From contig JAGPIX010000014.1 of the NCBI GenBank assembly GCA_018054745.1, forward strand, positions 1-35,444: a DNA stretch of 35,444 nucleotides. Direction: 5' to 3'. The position numbers and the translations under genes are program-made. This DNA comes from Alicycliphilus sp. GTDB taxonomy: Bacteria > Pseudomonadota > Gammaproteobacteria > Burkholderiales > Burkholderiaceae_C. Shown here one piece after another: positions 24,379 through 30,956 of this stretch (its first letter is position 1; the number at the start of each line of letters is the position of its first letter). Below the pieces are notes generated by a model. It did no database searches. It was given only the letters and a program-made list of their open reading frames with translations, and had not been told where the DNA came from.

Positions 24379-25023
24379 TCAGGGGGTTGTTCCTTGTTCC
24401 GGCTCCAGGCCTTTGACCAGCACCGCCGCCTGCGTGCGGCTGTAGCAGTCGAGCTTTTTCAATATCGCCGTGACATGCACCTTGACGGTGTTCTCGGCCA
24501 GGCCCAGCTCGTGCGCTATCTGCTTGTTCAGCAGGCCATCGGCCAGGCACAGCAGCACGCGAAACTGCTGCGGCGTCAGCTGCGCCAGGCGCGCGGCCAG
24601 GGCGGCGTCGGCCTCGGAGCGTTCGGCCGCCATGGCCGGGAACCAGCTGCCGCCGTCCAGCACCGTCTGTATCGCCAGCGCCATGTCCTCGGCCGCGGCC
24701 GACTTCGGTATGAAGCCGGCGGCGCCAAACTGCTGGGCGCGCCGGATCACGCGCGGGTGGTCATTGGACGAGATCACCACCACCGGCACCTGCGGATACT
24801 CGCCGCGCACATGCAGCAGGGCCGAGAAACCATGCGCACCCGGCATGCTCAGGTCCAGCAGCACCAGCTCTACGTCCGGATGCTCGCTCAGGGCCTGGCC
24901 CAGCGTGGCGGCGCTGGCCGCCTCCAGCGTCTGGAACGGCGCAAAACGCTCGCGCAGCAGCCCGATGATGGCCGCGCGGAACAGCGGGTGGTCGTCGGCG
25001 ACCAGCAGGGTGGCTTGGGACAT
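24379..25023 (-). CDS. LuxR/NarL-family response regulator
   Basis: 214 aa. Receiver domain (1-120) with the acidic pocket D10/D11, phospho-acceptor D57 (LLDLSMPG) and a C-terminal LuxR helix-turn-helix (~145-205; LTPQQFRVLLCLADGLLNKQIAHELGL, ENTVKVHVTAILKKL). It is convergent with the hybrid kinase, and together with dctA it forms the usual kinase/regulator/transporter arrangement, so DctA is its probable target. Start ATG 25023 gives MSQATLLVADDHPL. It is divergent from the SpmA/SpmB-like gene, with 55 nt between starts. Confidence 0.93.
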   Translation of the reverse strand: MSQATLLVADDHPLFRAAIIGLLRERFAPFQTLEAASAATLGQALSEHPDVELVLLDLSMPGAHGFSALLHVRGEYPQVPVVVISSNDHPRVIRRAQQFGAAGFIPKSAAAEDMALAIQTVLDGGSWFPAMAAERSEADAALAARLAQLTPQQFRVLLCLADGLLNKQIAHELGLAENTVKVHVTAILKKLDCYSRTQAAVLVKGLEPEQGTTP

Positions 25024-25078
25024 GGGCCGCAGTCTGCCACGGCCGCCTGCCATGACCCTTGCACTACCATCAAGCTCC

Positions 25079-26332
25079 ATGGCATTGAACTGGGTCTGGA
25101 CGGGTTTCTTCATCGTGGCCTTTGCCACCGCCGTGGTGCGCTGGCTGCTGGGTGAGGTCGGCATCTTCCAGGCGCTGCTGACGGCGATGTTCGACGGTGC
25201 GCGCGCCGGCTTCGAGATCTCGCTTGGCCTGGCCGGCATCATGGCCCTGTGGCTGGGCCTGATGCGGGTGGGCGAGCGCGCCGGCATGGTCGAGCTGCTG
25301 GCGCGCCTGGCCGGCCCACTATTGCGCCGCCTGTTCCCCGCCGTGCCCGACGGCCACCCGGCCCAGGGCGCGATGACGCTGAACATCAGCGCCAACCTGC
25401 TGGGCCTGGACAACGCCGCCACGCCCCTGGGCCTGAAGGCCATGCAGGAGCTGCAGACGCTGAACCGCGAGCCCTCGGGCACTGCCAGCAACGCCCAGAT
25501 CATGTTCGTGGTCATGAACACCGCCGGGCTCACCTTGATCCCGACCTCGGTCATCGCCATACGCCAGAGCGTGGCGCTGAAGCAGGGCCTGGGCGCGGGC
25601 TTCAACGCGGCCGACATCTTTCTGCCCACGCTGCTGGTCACCTTTGCCTCACTGCTGGCCGGCGTGCTGGCCGTGGCCGTGGCCCAGCGCCTGCCGCTGT
25701 GGCGCGCACGCCTGTGGCTGCCGCTGCTGGCCGTCGGCGGCCTGCTGGCGGCGGCCGTGGCCGGCTTGGCGCGGCTGCCGGCTGAACGCGCGGCCCAGGT
25801 GGCGGGCACCACGGGCGCGGCGGTGATCCTGGGCGTCGTACTTCTGTTCCTGCTGGCCGGCACCTGGCGCCGCGTGAACATGTACGACGCCTTCATCGAC
25901 GGCGCCAAGGAAGGCTTTGGCGTGGCGGTGCAGATCATTCCCTATCTGATCGCCATCCTGGTGGCCATTGGGGTGTTTCGCGCTGCCGGTTGCATGGATG
26001 CGCTGCTCTCGGCCATAGGTGCGGGCGTGGCAACTTTGGGCTGGAACACCGATTTTTTGCCGGCCCTGCCGGTGGGGCTGATGAAGGTGCTCTCGGGCGC
26101 GGGTGCGCGCGGCCTGATGATCGACGTGCTGCAGACGCACGGCGTGGACTCCTTCGTCGGGCGCCTGGCAGCCATCATCCAGGGCTCCACCGAGACCACC
26201 TTCTACGTGCTGGCCGTGTACTTCGGCAGCGTGGGCGTGAAACACCACCGCCACGCCCTGGCCTGCGCCCTGCTGGCCGACGCCGTGGGCTTGGTGGCGG
26301 CCATTGGCGTGGGCTACGCCATGTGGCGCTGA
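25079..26332 (+). CDS. Nucleoside-recognition (Gate) domain membrane protein, SpmA-SpmB fusion type
   Basis: 417 aa with about 8-10 hydrophobic segments. Two homologous halves each match the nucleoside-recognition/Gate fold: residues ~35-200 (GLAGIMALWLGLMRVGERAGM, LNISANLLGLDNAATPLGLKAM) resemble SpmA, and ~270-410 (YDAFIDGAKEGFGVAVQIIPYLIAI, IIQGSTETTFYVLAVYFGSVGVK) resemble SpmB. SpmA and SpmB are separate proteins in Bacillus sporulation; in non-sporulating proteobacteria the fused form is a conserved membrane protein of unknown role, possibly transport. Start 25079 is set by the first hydrophobic segment. It is divergent from the response regulator. Confidence 0.88.
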   Translation: MALNWVWTGFFIVAFATAVVRWLLGEVGIFQALLTAMFDGARAGFEISLGLAGIMALWLGLMRVGERAGMVELLARLAGPLLRRLFPAVPDGHPAQGAMTLNISANLLGLDNAATPLGLKAMQELQTLNREPSGTASNAQIMFVVMNTAGLTLIPTSVIAIRQSVALKQGLGAGFNAADIFLPTLLVTFASLLAGVLAVAVAQRLPLWRARLWLPLLAVGGLLAAAVAGLARLPAERAAQVAGTTGAAVILGVVLLFLLAGTWRRVNMYDAFIDGAKEGFGVAVQIIPYLIAILVAIGVFRAAGCMDALLSAIGAGVATLGWNTDFLPALPVGLMKVLSGAGARGLMIDVLQTHGVDSFVGRLAAIIQGSTETTFYVLAVYFGSVGVKHHRHALACALLADAVGLVAAIGVGYAMWR

Positions 26333-26444
26333 GCCCGGCCCCCTCACTTGCCCCAATCAAGCGCCGACGATGACGGTTTTTTTTACATGGCGGCCTCGGC
26401 CGGATTTCGCCCCCTGGTTGTTCATTGATGTTCTTATAAAAAAC

Positions 26445-26485
26445 TAGTGGTAGTAGTAGAGGCCGGCCCTGCCTGTGGACAAGCC
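26445..26485 (+). repeat. GTAGTAGTAG/DnaA-box repeat, copy 2
   Basis: TAGTGGTAGTAGTAGAG, then GCCGGCCCTGC, then CTGTGGACAAGCC, nearly identical to copy 1 at 17363-17403. The DnaA-like box here is TGTGGACAA (26474-26482), one base from consensus. Confidence 0.75.
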
Positions 26486-26527
26486 GTTTATTCGTTGTCA
26501 TATCAATGGTTTGAACTGTCCTGAAGC

Positions 26528-26569
26528 ATGGGGACGGGTATGCGCCGACGGCGTACCCGAAATGGGGAC
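26528..26569. repeat. Hairpin flanked by 8-bp direct repeats
   Basis: ATGGGGAC occurs at 26528-26535 and 26562-26569 and brackets an inverted repeat CGGGTA (26535-26540) / TACCCG (26554-26559) with a further CGCC/GGCG pair inside. It looks like a small structured element; identity unknown. Confidence 0.5.
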
Positions 26570-26592
26570 AAACCGGGCGTGACGCCTGCCGC

Positions 26593-26697
26593 TGTGCATA
26601 AGCCGGCGCTTGTACCGGAATGCTCCGCAGACTTATCCACAGCGTGGCTGAGGTACGAGTTTCACATCGAAATATGGCTTTTGCGCCCTGTGGGTAA
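26593..26697. promoter_or_regulatory. Cluster of DnaA-box-like sites
   Basis: TGTGCATAA (26593-26601, fits TTATNCACA on the other strand), TTATCCACA (26633-26641, perfect) and TGTGGGTAA (26689-26697, one mismatch). With TGTGGACAA at 26474 this makes four candidate sites in about 225 nt. Assignment rests on consensus only. Confidence 0.45.
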
Positions 26698-26724
26698 GCG
26701 CAAACAGCTATTGTTTTAGTAGTG
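26670..26724 (+). repeat. Dispersed intergenic repeat, copy G
   Basis: AAATATGGCTTTTGCGCC, then GTAAGCGCAAACAGCTAT, then TGTTTTAGTAGTG. It lies upstream of the DUF3297 gene. One near-consensus DnaA-like site overlaps its dyad. Confidence 0.85.
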
Positions 26725-26786
26725 AATGTGTGCCGGGAGAAAGATGCGGGACAATGCGGCCCCTGTTCTTTTTGCAAGGCCTTGCC

Positions 26787-27038
26787 GTGACCGATTCCGC
26801 CCAGATCCCCCTGCCCGACCACCTGGCCGTTGACCCGCGCAGCCCGCACCATGTGGCGGCGGTGTTCCAGCAGGACGCCGAGATAGGCATACGCTTCAAT
26901 GGCAAGGAGCGCTTCGACGTCGAGGAGTACTGCGTCAGCGAGGGCTGGATCAAGGTGCCCGCGGGCAAGACACGCGACCGCAAGGGGCGGCCATTGCTGA
27001 TCACGCTCAAGGGCGTGGTGGAGGCGTTCTACAAGTAG
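26787..27038 (+). CDS. DUF3297 family protein
   Basis: 83 aa. Matches the small DUF3297 family throughout: PLPDHLAVDPRSPHHVAAVFQ, IRFNGKERFDVEEYCVSEGW, IKVPAGKTRDRKGRPL and the C-terminal KGVVEAFYK. No function is known for the family. GTG 26787 is used as start because family members begin at M-T-D/S just before the PLPDHL motif; ATG 26754 would add a non-conserved hydrophobic tail. Monocistronic between a repeat-rich intergenic region and the PEP-CTERM genes. Confidence 0.85.
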   Translation: MTDSAQIPLPDHLAVDPRSPHHVAAVFQQDAEIGIRFNGKERFDVEEYCVSEGWIKVPAGKTRDRKGRPLLITLKGVVEAFYK

Positions 27039-27115
27039 GCCGGCCGCAGCGCGGCCGTGATTTGTCGGGATTTTTTACAGCGCGTGAGACAACAGACTGG
27101 CCACTGCATTCAAGC

Positions 27116-27143
27116 CATTGATTTGCAATAGTTGCATTCAATG
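27116..27143. promoter_or_regulatory. 28-nt palindrome overlapping the sigma-54 promoter of PEP-CTERM gene 1
   Basis: CATTGA (27116-27121) and TCAATG (27138-27143) are reverse complements; inside them TGCAA-TAG-TTGCA forms a second perfect dyad. TGCATTCAA also occurs as a direct repeat (27105 and 27133). The right arm touches the -24 element, so a bound protein could block RNA polymerase. Confidence 0.5.
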
Positions 27144-27157
27144 GAACGATTTTTGCT
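27142..27157 (+). promoter_or_regulatory. Sigma-54 (RpoN) promoter of PEP-CTERM gene 1
   Basis: TGGAAC-GATTT-TTGCT fits the RpoN consensus TGGCAC-N5-TTGCW with one mismatch; GG (27143) and GC (27155) are 12 nt apart as required. The predicted transcript start near 27168 leaves a ~63-nt leader with AGGAG before the ATG at 27231. Confidence 0.7.
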
Positions 27158-27230
27158 TGGCGATTGGTGATGGTGACTTTGACCATCAAATCCTTCTTTG
27201 CCGATCTCACAGAAATCAGGAGTTGCAGCC

Positions 27231-28049
27231 ATGAAAAAACTCATGCTAAAGATTGCCCTGACCGTTGCCACGGCCCTGGGCGCCAGTTCTGCCATGGCAG
27301 GGCCATTCATCCTGGCCGGTACCGATGCCGATGACCATGGTTTTGCCAATGCGTCCGGCAATCAGGACGGCTGGTTGTTCATGCAAAAGGTGCTGGAAAA
27401 CCTCGCTCCCGGCGTGACCAACGGCAACAAGACCGTGGTGATCCTGGGCAGTACCAGTTCTGCCAATACCGCGGCCAGCTCGGCATTCAACTTGTCCAGT
27501 CTCGCCGGGGCGGGTGGCTGGACCGTTGTCAACGTCAGTACCGCGAATTTCGCCAGTTTCTTCGGCAATACGGGGAGCGGCACGACACTGAGCGGCGCCG
27601 GCATCCTGATGATGGACTCGAACGGCAATATTGGCGGGGGCGTCAATGGCAGTGCCTTTACGCCGTATGCCTCGGACATCAACAATTTTGTGGGTGCTGG
27701 TGGTGGTCTCTTCAGCCAGGCCAACGGCTATGCGTGGTTGAGCGCCTTGCTGCCCGCAGTGACGGTGACCCCTGAATCCCAGACTGGGCTGACCCTTACC
27801 GCTGCGGGCAATGCGGCGTTTCCTGGTCTGAACAACGGCGACCTGAGCGCCGGGCCATACCACAACCGTTTTGAGGGCTTCTCGCCCATTCCCATCCTGG
27901 CCACGAGCACTGTGACAGGCAATGCCATCATCATCGGTGGCACGGGCGGCTCCATCACCAACCCCGGCACGGTACCCGAACCCTCGACCCTGGCCCTGCT
28001 TGGCATCGTCGCGCTCGGCTTGGTGGCACGCCGGCGCATGAGGGCCTGA
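27231..28049 (+). CDS. PEP-CTERM sorting domain protein 1
   Basis: 272 aa. Signal peptide MKKLMLKIALTVATALGASS-AMA, a secreted domain of about 220 residues, and a C-terminal PEP-CTERM signal: VPEPSTLALLGIVALGLVARRRMRA (PEP motif, hydrophobic helix, Arg cluster). Exosortase cuts such tails at the outer face of the inner membrane. The passenger is Gly/Ala/Ser/Asn-rich, with NQDGWLFMQKVLENLAPGV, KTVVILGSTSS, GILMMDSNGNIGG and GAGGGLFSQANGYAWL, reminiscent of a Rossmann/GATase-like fold, and has no cysteines. SD AGGAG at 27218-27222. Probably exopolysaccharide- or floc-associated, as for this class generally. No exosortase gene in the window. Confidence 0.92.
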   Translation: MKKLMLKIALTVATALGASSAMAGPFILAGTDADDHGFANASGNQDGWLFMQKVLENLAPGVTNGNKTVVILGSTSSANTAASSAFNLSSLAGAGGWTVVNVSTANFASFFGNTGSGTTLSGAGILMMDSNGNIGGGVNGSAFTPYASDINNFVGAGGGLFSQANGYAWLSALLPAVTVTPESQTGLTLTAAGNAAFPGLNNGDLSAGPYHNRFEGFSPIPILATSTVTGNAIIIGGTGGSITNPGTVPEPSTLALLGIVALGLVARRRMRA

Positions 28050-28069
28050 GGGCAGTCATTGGCACGCAA

Positions 28070-28095
28070 GACGCCGGCATTAGTCGGCGTTTTTT
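28070..28095 (+). terminator. Intrinsic terminator of PEP-CTERM gene 1
   Basis: ACGCCG and CGGCGT form a stem around GCATTAGT, followed directly by six T. It lies 20 nt after the stop codon. Confidence 0.88.
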
Positions 28096-28263
28096 CTGGC
28101 GCCGGCCGCCATGTGGTTCGGTAAGCGACAGCAGCGAGCAACGGCACCGATGCTTTTGGGTGAGCCGTGATTCCAACTACGTTTTGTCAGTTTTTCTTAC
28201 AAATGAGGATGCCGCTAAACTTAATTTATCGCCACCTTGTTGATTTTAAATAAGTTTATTTTT

Positions 28264-28279
28264 AGGCATGATGTTTGCT
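28264..28279 (+). promoter_or_regulatory. Sigma-54 (RpoN) promoter of PEP-CTERM gene 2
   Basis: AGGCAT-GATGT-TTGCT matches TGGCAC-N5-TTGCW, with GG (28265) and GC (28277) 12 nt apart. The ~170 nt upstream are AT-rich compared with the rest of the window, as common for enhancer/IHF regions of RpoN promoters. Confidence 0.7.
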
Positions 28280-28298
28280 TAATGTTTCATACAAAGCC

Positions 28299-28313
28299 TC
28301 GTGAGTCTCACGA
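28299..28313 (+). promoter_or_regulatory. Perfect 15-nt palindrome in the leader of PEP-CTERM gene 2
   Basis: TCGTGAG-T-CTCACGA is a perfect inverted repeat with a one-base centre, located just after the predicted sigma-54 start site and ~50 nt before the ATG. It could be an operator or a small leader hairpin. Confidence 0.45.
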
Positions 28314-28362
28314 AGCCACCGAAGCCGATCCTTGATCACGTAGACATCAGAAGTTTGCAGCC

Positions 28363-29328
28363 ATGAAAAAGCCCATGTTGAAGATTGCGCTGGCCGTTGC
28401 CGTGGTGCTTGGCGCGGGCTCCATCGCGACCGGATCGGTCATCCTGGCGGGCAGATCCGCACCCGACCAGCGGCTTGCGGCGGCGCCTGAGAAGGCGAGC
28501 GCTACGCAGCAGGGGTCGTCAAAGACGCCCGACCGCGAGGCAGGCCGTGGCAAGCGGGCAGTGCCCACGTCGAGCGACCCGGGCATGGTTGCGACCATCG
28601 TCGGCCTTGCGCCCGCGCCCTCAGCGCCTGTTGGCAGCGGCGGCGCAAGCCGGGGTGAGGCTACAGGCGCGGGTGCTGCCCGTGTTGTCGGCGCTTCGGG
28701 GGCGGGCGCTGCCCCGGCAAGCAGTGGCGGCGCATCGGCTGCCTCGGGCCGCCATGCGCAGCAGGCCGCCAGTGCCATGCCATTGCCTGGCATGCAGCGG
28801 TCGCCATCGGGTGCATCGTCGCCGGCAGCGGGCTCTTCGGCCAAGCCACCGGCAATCAGCGGCCCTGGTGCTTCGCCGGCTGACAAGCCGGCAACCCCCG
28901 CAACCGGCACTGGCAGCACGCCTTCCGAGGTTGCCAAGGTGGCTCCTTCCGGCCCTGGCGGCAACACCCCTGGCAATACCCCTGCGAGTACCCCTGGCAG
29001 CACCCCTGAAAGCGCACCGCAGAACCCCGGCCCCAGCAACCCGCAAGCCGTCCCGCCGGTGCTGGACCTGGATGCTCCCAAGGGCGACCCGGTGATCACC
29101 GCCGACGCCATCCCCCCCGGCAGCGCGCCGGACAACTTCGGCCCCAATGATCTTCCGACCACCCCGCCATCGCTGAACCCGGATGACTCCCTGAGTGACC
29201 CGGTGATCCCCGTCGGCGCGCAAGACCCCGTCGCCGGCCCGAAGAACACCGTGGCCGAGCCATCGTCCCTGGCCCTGCTTGGCATCGCCGCCCTGGGCCT
29301 GGTGCTGCGCCGGCGCAGGCGGGCCTGA
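28363..29328 (+). CDS. PEP-CTERM sorting domain protein 2, low-complexity passenger
   Basis: 321 aa. The N-terminus (MKKPMLKIALAVAVVLGAGS) and C-terminal sorting signal (VAEPSSLALLGIAALGLVLRRRRRA) are close copies of those of the preceding gene, but the ~270 residues between are unrelated: Ala/Gly/Ser/Pro-rich with no predicted globular core. A tract of TPG/TPA/TPE repeats (~205-225) is followed by an acidic Pro/Asp segment in which PPVLDLD..KGDPVI is echoed by PPSLNPDDSLSDPVI. It probably forms an extended, disordered stalk or matrix component once released by exosortase. The sorting motif is A-E-P rather than P-E-P. Own sigma-54 promoter. Confidence 0.9.
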   Translation: MKKPMLKIALAVAVVLGAGSIATGSVILAGRSAPDQRLAAAPEKASATQQGSSKTPDREAGRGKRAVPTSSDPGMVATIVGLAPAPSAPVGSGGASRGEATGAGAARVVGASGAGAAPASSGGASAASGRHAQQAASAMPLPGMQRSPSGASSPAAGSSAKPPAISGPGASPADKPATPATGTGSTPSEVAKVAPSGPGGNTPGNTPASTPGSTPESAPQNPGPSNPQAVPPVLDLDAPKGDPVITADAIPPGSAPDNFGPNDLPTTPPSLNPDDSLSDPVIPVGAQDPVAGPKNTVAEPSSLALLGIAALGLVLRRRRRA

Positions 29329-29345
29329 GCGCCATCACCCTGATG

Positions 29346-29375
29346 TCAAAACGCCGGCAATTGCCGGCGTTTTGA
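29346..29375. terminator. Bidirectional terminator (perfect 30-nt palindrome)
   Basis: TCAAAACGCCGGCAA followed by its exact reverse complement. Runs of A and T on the two arms let it work in both directions, between the convergent PEP-CTERM gene 2 and crotonase gene. Confidence 0.9.
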
Positions 29376-29382
29376 CTGGTTC

Positions 29383-30162
29383 TCATTTTCCGCTGAACTG
29401 CGGCCTGCGTTTGGCCAGGAAGGCGTTGATGCCTTCGCGCAGGTCGTGGCTGTGGGCGCAGGCATCAAAGGCGTGGGCCTCGGCCTGCAGCTGGGTGGCC
29501 AGGTCATGATCCAGCCCGGCGCGCAGCAGGCGGCGCATGTGGCCATAGGCCAGGGTGGGGCCGCTGGCCAGGCGCTGGGCAAAGGCCCGGGCGGCGTCCT
29601 CCAGCTCGGCGGCGGGCAGCAGGCGGTTGATGAGCCCCAGGCGCAGGGCCTCGTCGGCGCCGAAGCCCTCGCCCAGCATGGCGATCTCCAGGGCGCGACG
29701 CAGGCCCACCAGGCGCGGCAGCGCCCAGGACGCGCCCACGTCGCAGCTGGTGCCCAGGTTGATGTAGGCCAGGTTGAACTTGGTCCCCTCGGCGGCGAGC
29801 ACGAAGTCGCACATCAGCATCAAGGACAGGCCGGCGCCGGCCGCCGCGCCATGCACCTGGGCGATGACCGGGGCGTTCAGGCCCTGCAGCAGCAGCAGGG
29901 CCTGGTTCAGCGGCGCCAGCAGATCCGCGGCGCCCTGTACCGGGTCCGCCTGCAGGGTGGCCAGGTCGCCCCCGGCGACGAAGGCGCGGCCCGCGCCCTT
30001 GAGCAGCACGGCGCGCACGCTGGTGTCCTGCGCAATGTCCTGCATGGCCGCCAGCAGGGCCCGGGCGGTCGGTACGTCCAGCGCATTCATGGCCTCGGGG
30101 CGGTTGAATAGCAGGGTGGCAATGGCGTCCTGGCGGGTGACGAGCAAAGGGGCTTGGGTCAT
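29383..30162 (-). CDS. Enoyl-CoA hydratase/isomerase (crotonase) family protein
   Basis: 259 aa, single crotonase domain. The first oxyanion-hole region is GAGRAFVAGGDLATL, the second VHGAAAGAGLSLMLMCDF. The stretch INLGTSCDVGASWALPRLVG carries Asp where PaaG-like isomerases do, rather than the Glu pair of classical hydratases, so an isomerase-like or broad acyl-CoA role is more likely than straight beta-oxidation hydratase. Start ATG 30162 has AAGGA upstream on the minus strand; the frame extends further into repeat copy H without family sequence. No other CoA-pathway gene is adjacent. Confidence 0.9.
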   Translation of the reverse strand: MTQAPLLVTRQDAIATLLFNRPEAMNALDVPTARALLAAMQDIAQDTSVRAVLLKGAGRAFVAGGDLATLQADPVQGAADLLAPLNQALLLLQGLNAPVIAQVHGAAAGAGLSLMLMCDFVLAAEGTKFNLAYINLGTSCDVGASWALPRLVGLRRALEIAMLGEGFGADEALRLGLINRLLPAAELEDAARAFAQRLASGPTLAYGHMRRLLRAGLDHDLATQLQAEAHAFDACAHSHDLREGINAFLAKRRPQFSGK

Positions 30163-30175
30163 GGGTGGTTCCTTG

Positions 30176-30224
30176 AAAATCCATAGCGGCCGGCGCTTGA
30201 TGGAAAAGCGCTTCATGCCATTTT
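30176..30224 (-). repeat. Dispersed intergenic repeat, copy H
   Basis: Minus-strand copy: AAAATGGCATGAAGCGCTT, then TTCCATCAAGCGC, then CGGCCGCTATGGATTTTC. It lies between the crotonase start and cueR stop, reading toward the crotonase gene as part of its leader. Confidence 0.85.
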
Positions 30225-30261
30225 GACCAAGTTTTCTTGTGGCCGTTGCGGGACGCCGTGC

Positions 30262-30681
30262 TCAGTTGGCCGCCAAGTCATCCAGGATGGGGCAATCCGG
30301 CCGCTCGTCGCCGTGGCAGCAACCCACCAGCGTCTGCAGGCTGCGCTGCATGGCCTGCATGGCGGCAATGCGTTCGGCCAGGTTGTCGATGTGCTTTTGC
30401 GCGATCTGCTTGACCTGGCTGCTGGCGCGGGCCTTGTCCTGCCACAGGCCGAGCAGCTGGGCGATCTCGTCCATCGAGAAACCGAGGTCGCGCGCGCGGC
30501 GGATGAAGCGCAGGCTGTGCACGTCGGCCTCGGTGTACTGCCGATAGCCGCTGTCGGTGCGGGCCACGCCGGCCAGCAGGCCCAGGCCTTCGTAGTGGCG
30601 CACCATGCGCGCCGAAACACCCGCGCGTTCGGCAGCCTGGCCTATGGCCACCGGCCAGCGCGCGGCGGTGGCGGCCCTCAT
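30262..30681 (-). CDS. cueR: Cu(I)-responsive MerR-family regulator CueR
   Basis: 139 aa. N-terminal MerR winged helix (VAIGQAAERAGVSARMVRHYEGLGLL, TDSGYRQY), long dimerisation helix (~80-118) and a C-terminal metal loop with C122 and C130 in CCHGDERPDCPIL, the C-x7-C spacing typical of CueR. It activates copper-export promoters by twisting an elongated 19-bp spacer. Its ATG overlaps the copZ stop (ATGA at 30678-30681), so copZ and cueR form one autoregulated unit; two CueR-type operators lie between copZ and copA. Confidence 0.93.
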   Translation of the reverse strand: MRAATAARWPVAIGQAAERAGVSARMVRHYEGLGLLAGVARTDSGYRQYTEADVHSLRFIRRARDLGFSMDEIAQLLGLWQDKARASSQVKQIAQKHIDNLAERIAAMQAMQRSLQTLVGCCHGDERPDCPILDDLAAN

Positions 30682-30875
30682 GCGGCGACCTGGTAGCCCT
30701 CTTCACGGATGGCGGTGGCGATGGCGTCGCGCGCCTTGTCGCTTTCCACCGTCACCTGGCCGGTGGGCAGGTCCACCTTGACCAGGGCCTCTTCGTCGAT
30801 GCTGCGCACGGCATGCACCACGGCGCGCTCGCAGTGGCCGCAGGTCATTCCGGTGACTTGAAACTGGTGTTGCAT
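30678..30875 (-). CDS. copZ: Copper chaperone CopZ (heavy-metal-associated domain)
   Basis: 65 aa, a single HMA domain with the metal motif GMTCGHC (C11, C14) and the usual beta-alpha-beta-beta-alpha-beta length. It delivers Cu(I) to CopA or to the regulator in the cytosol. Start ATG 30875 has AAAGGA upstream. First gene of the copZ-cueR unit, divergent from copA and preceded by a CueR-type promoter. Confidence 0.94.
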   Translation of the reverse strand: MQHQFQVTGMTCGHCERAVVHAVRSIDEEALVKVDLPTGQVTVESDKARDAIATAIREEGYQVAA

Positions 30876-30921
30876 GGTGATCCTTTCGGGGTTGCGGGGT
30901 GAATGGGCTTGCATGATGAAG

Positions 30922-30944
30922 CCTGACATGGTGTCAAAGTCAAG
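30922..30944 (-). promoter_or_regulatory. CueR operator/promoter of copZ-cueR
   Basis: On the minus strand, CTTGAC, 11 nt, then GTCAGG (one mismatch to a perfect dyad). The -35 TTGACT (30938-30943) is followed by a 19-bp spacer and a weak -10 CATCAT (30913-30918). A 19-bp spacer is the hallmark of MerR-family promoters. Confidence 0.75.
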
Positions 30945-30956
30945 CGCTGCGCGTGG

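Larger units (their letters stand above)
26333..26786. other. 454-nt intergenic region rich in repeats
   Basis: No gene seen. Contents in order: T-rich stretch (26377-26384), repeat TAGTGGTAGTAGTAGAG with a DnaA-like box (26445-26485), a hairpin flanked by ATGGGGAC direct repeats (26528-26569), further DnaA-box-like sites (26593, 26633, 26689), dispersed-repeat copy G (26670-26724) and then the leader of the DUF3297 gene. Confidence 0.6.

Noticed and set aside
27060..27116. A second sigma-54 site around TGGCCACTGCATTC (27098)
   Set aside because: GG-to-GC spacing is wrong (15 nt rather than 12), whereas 27142-27157 fits properly.
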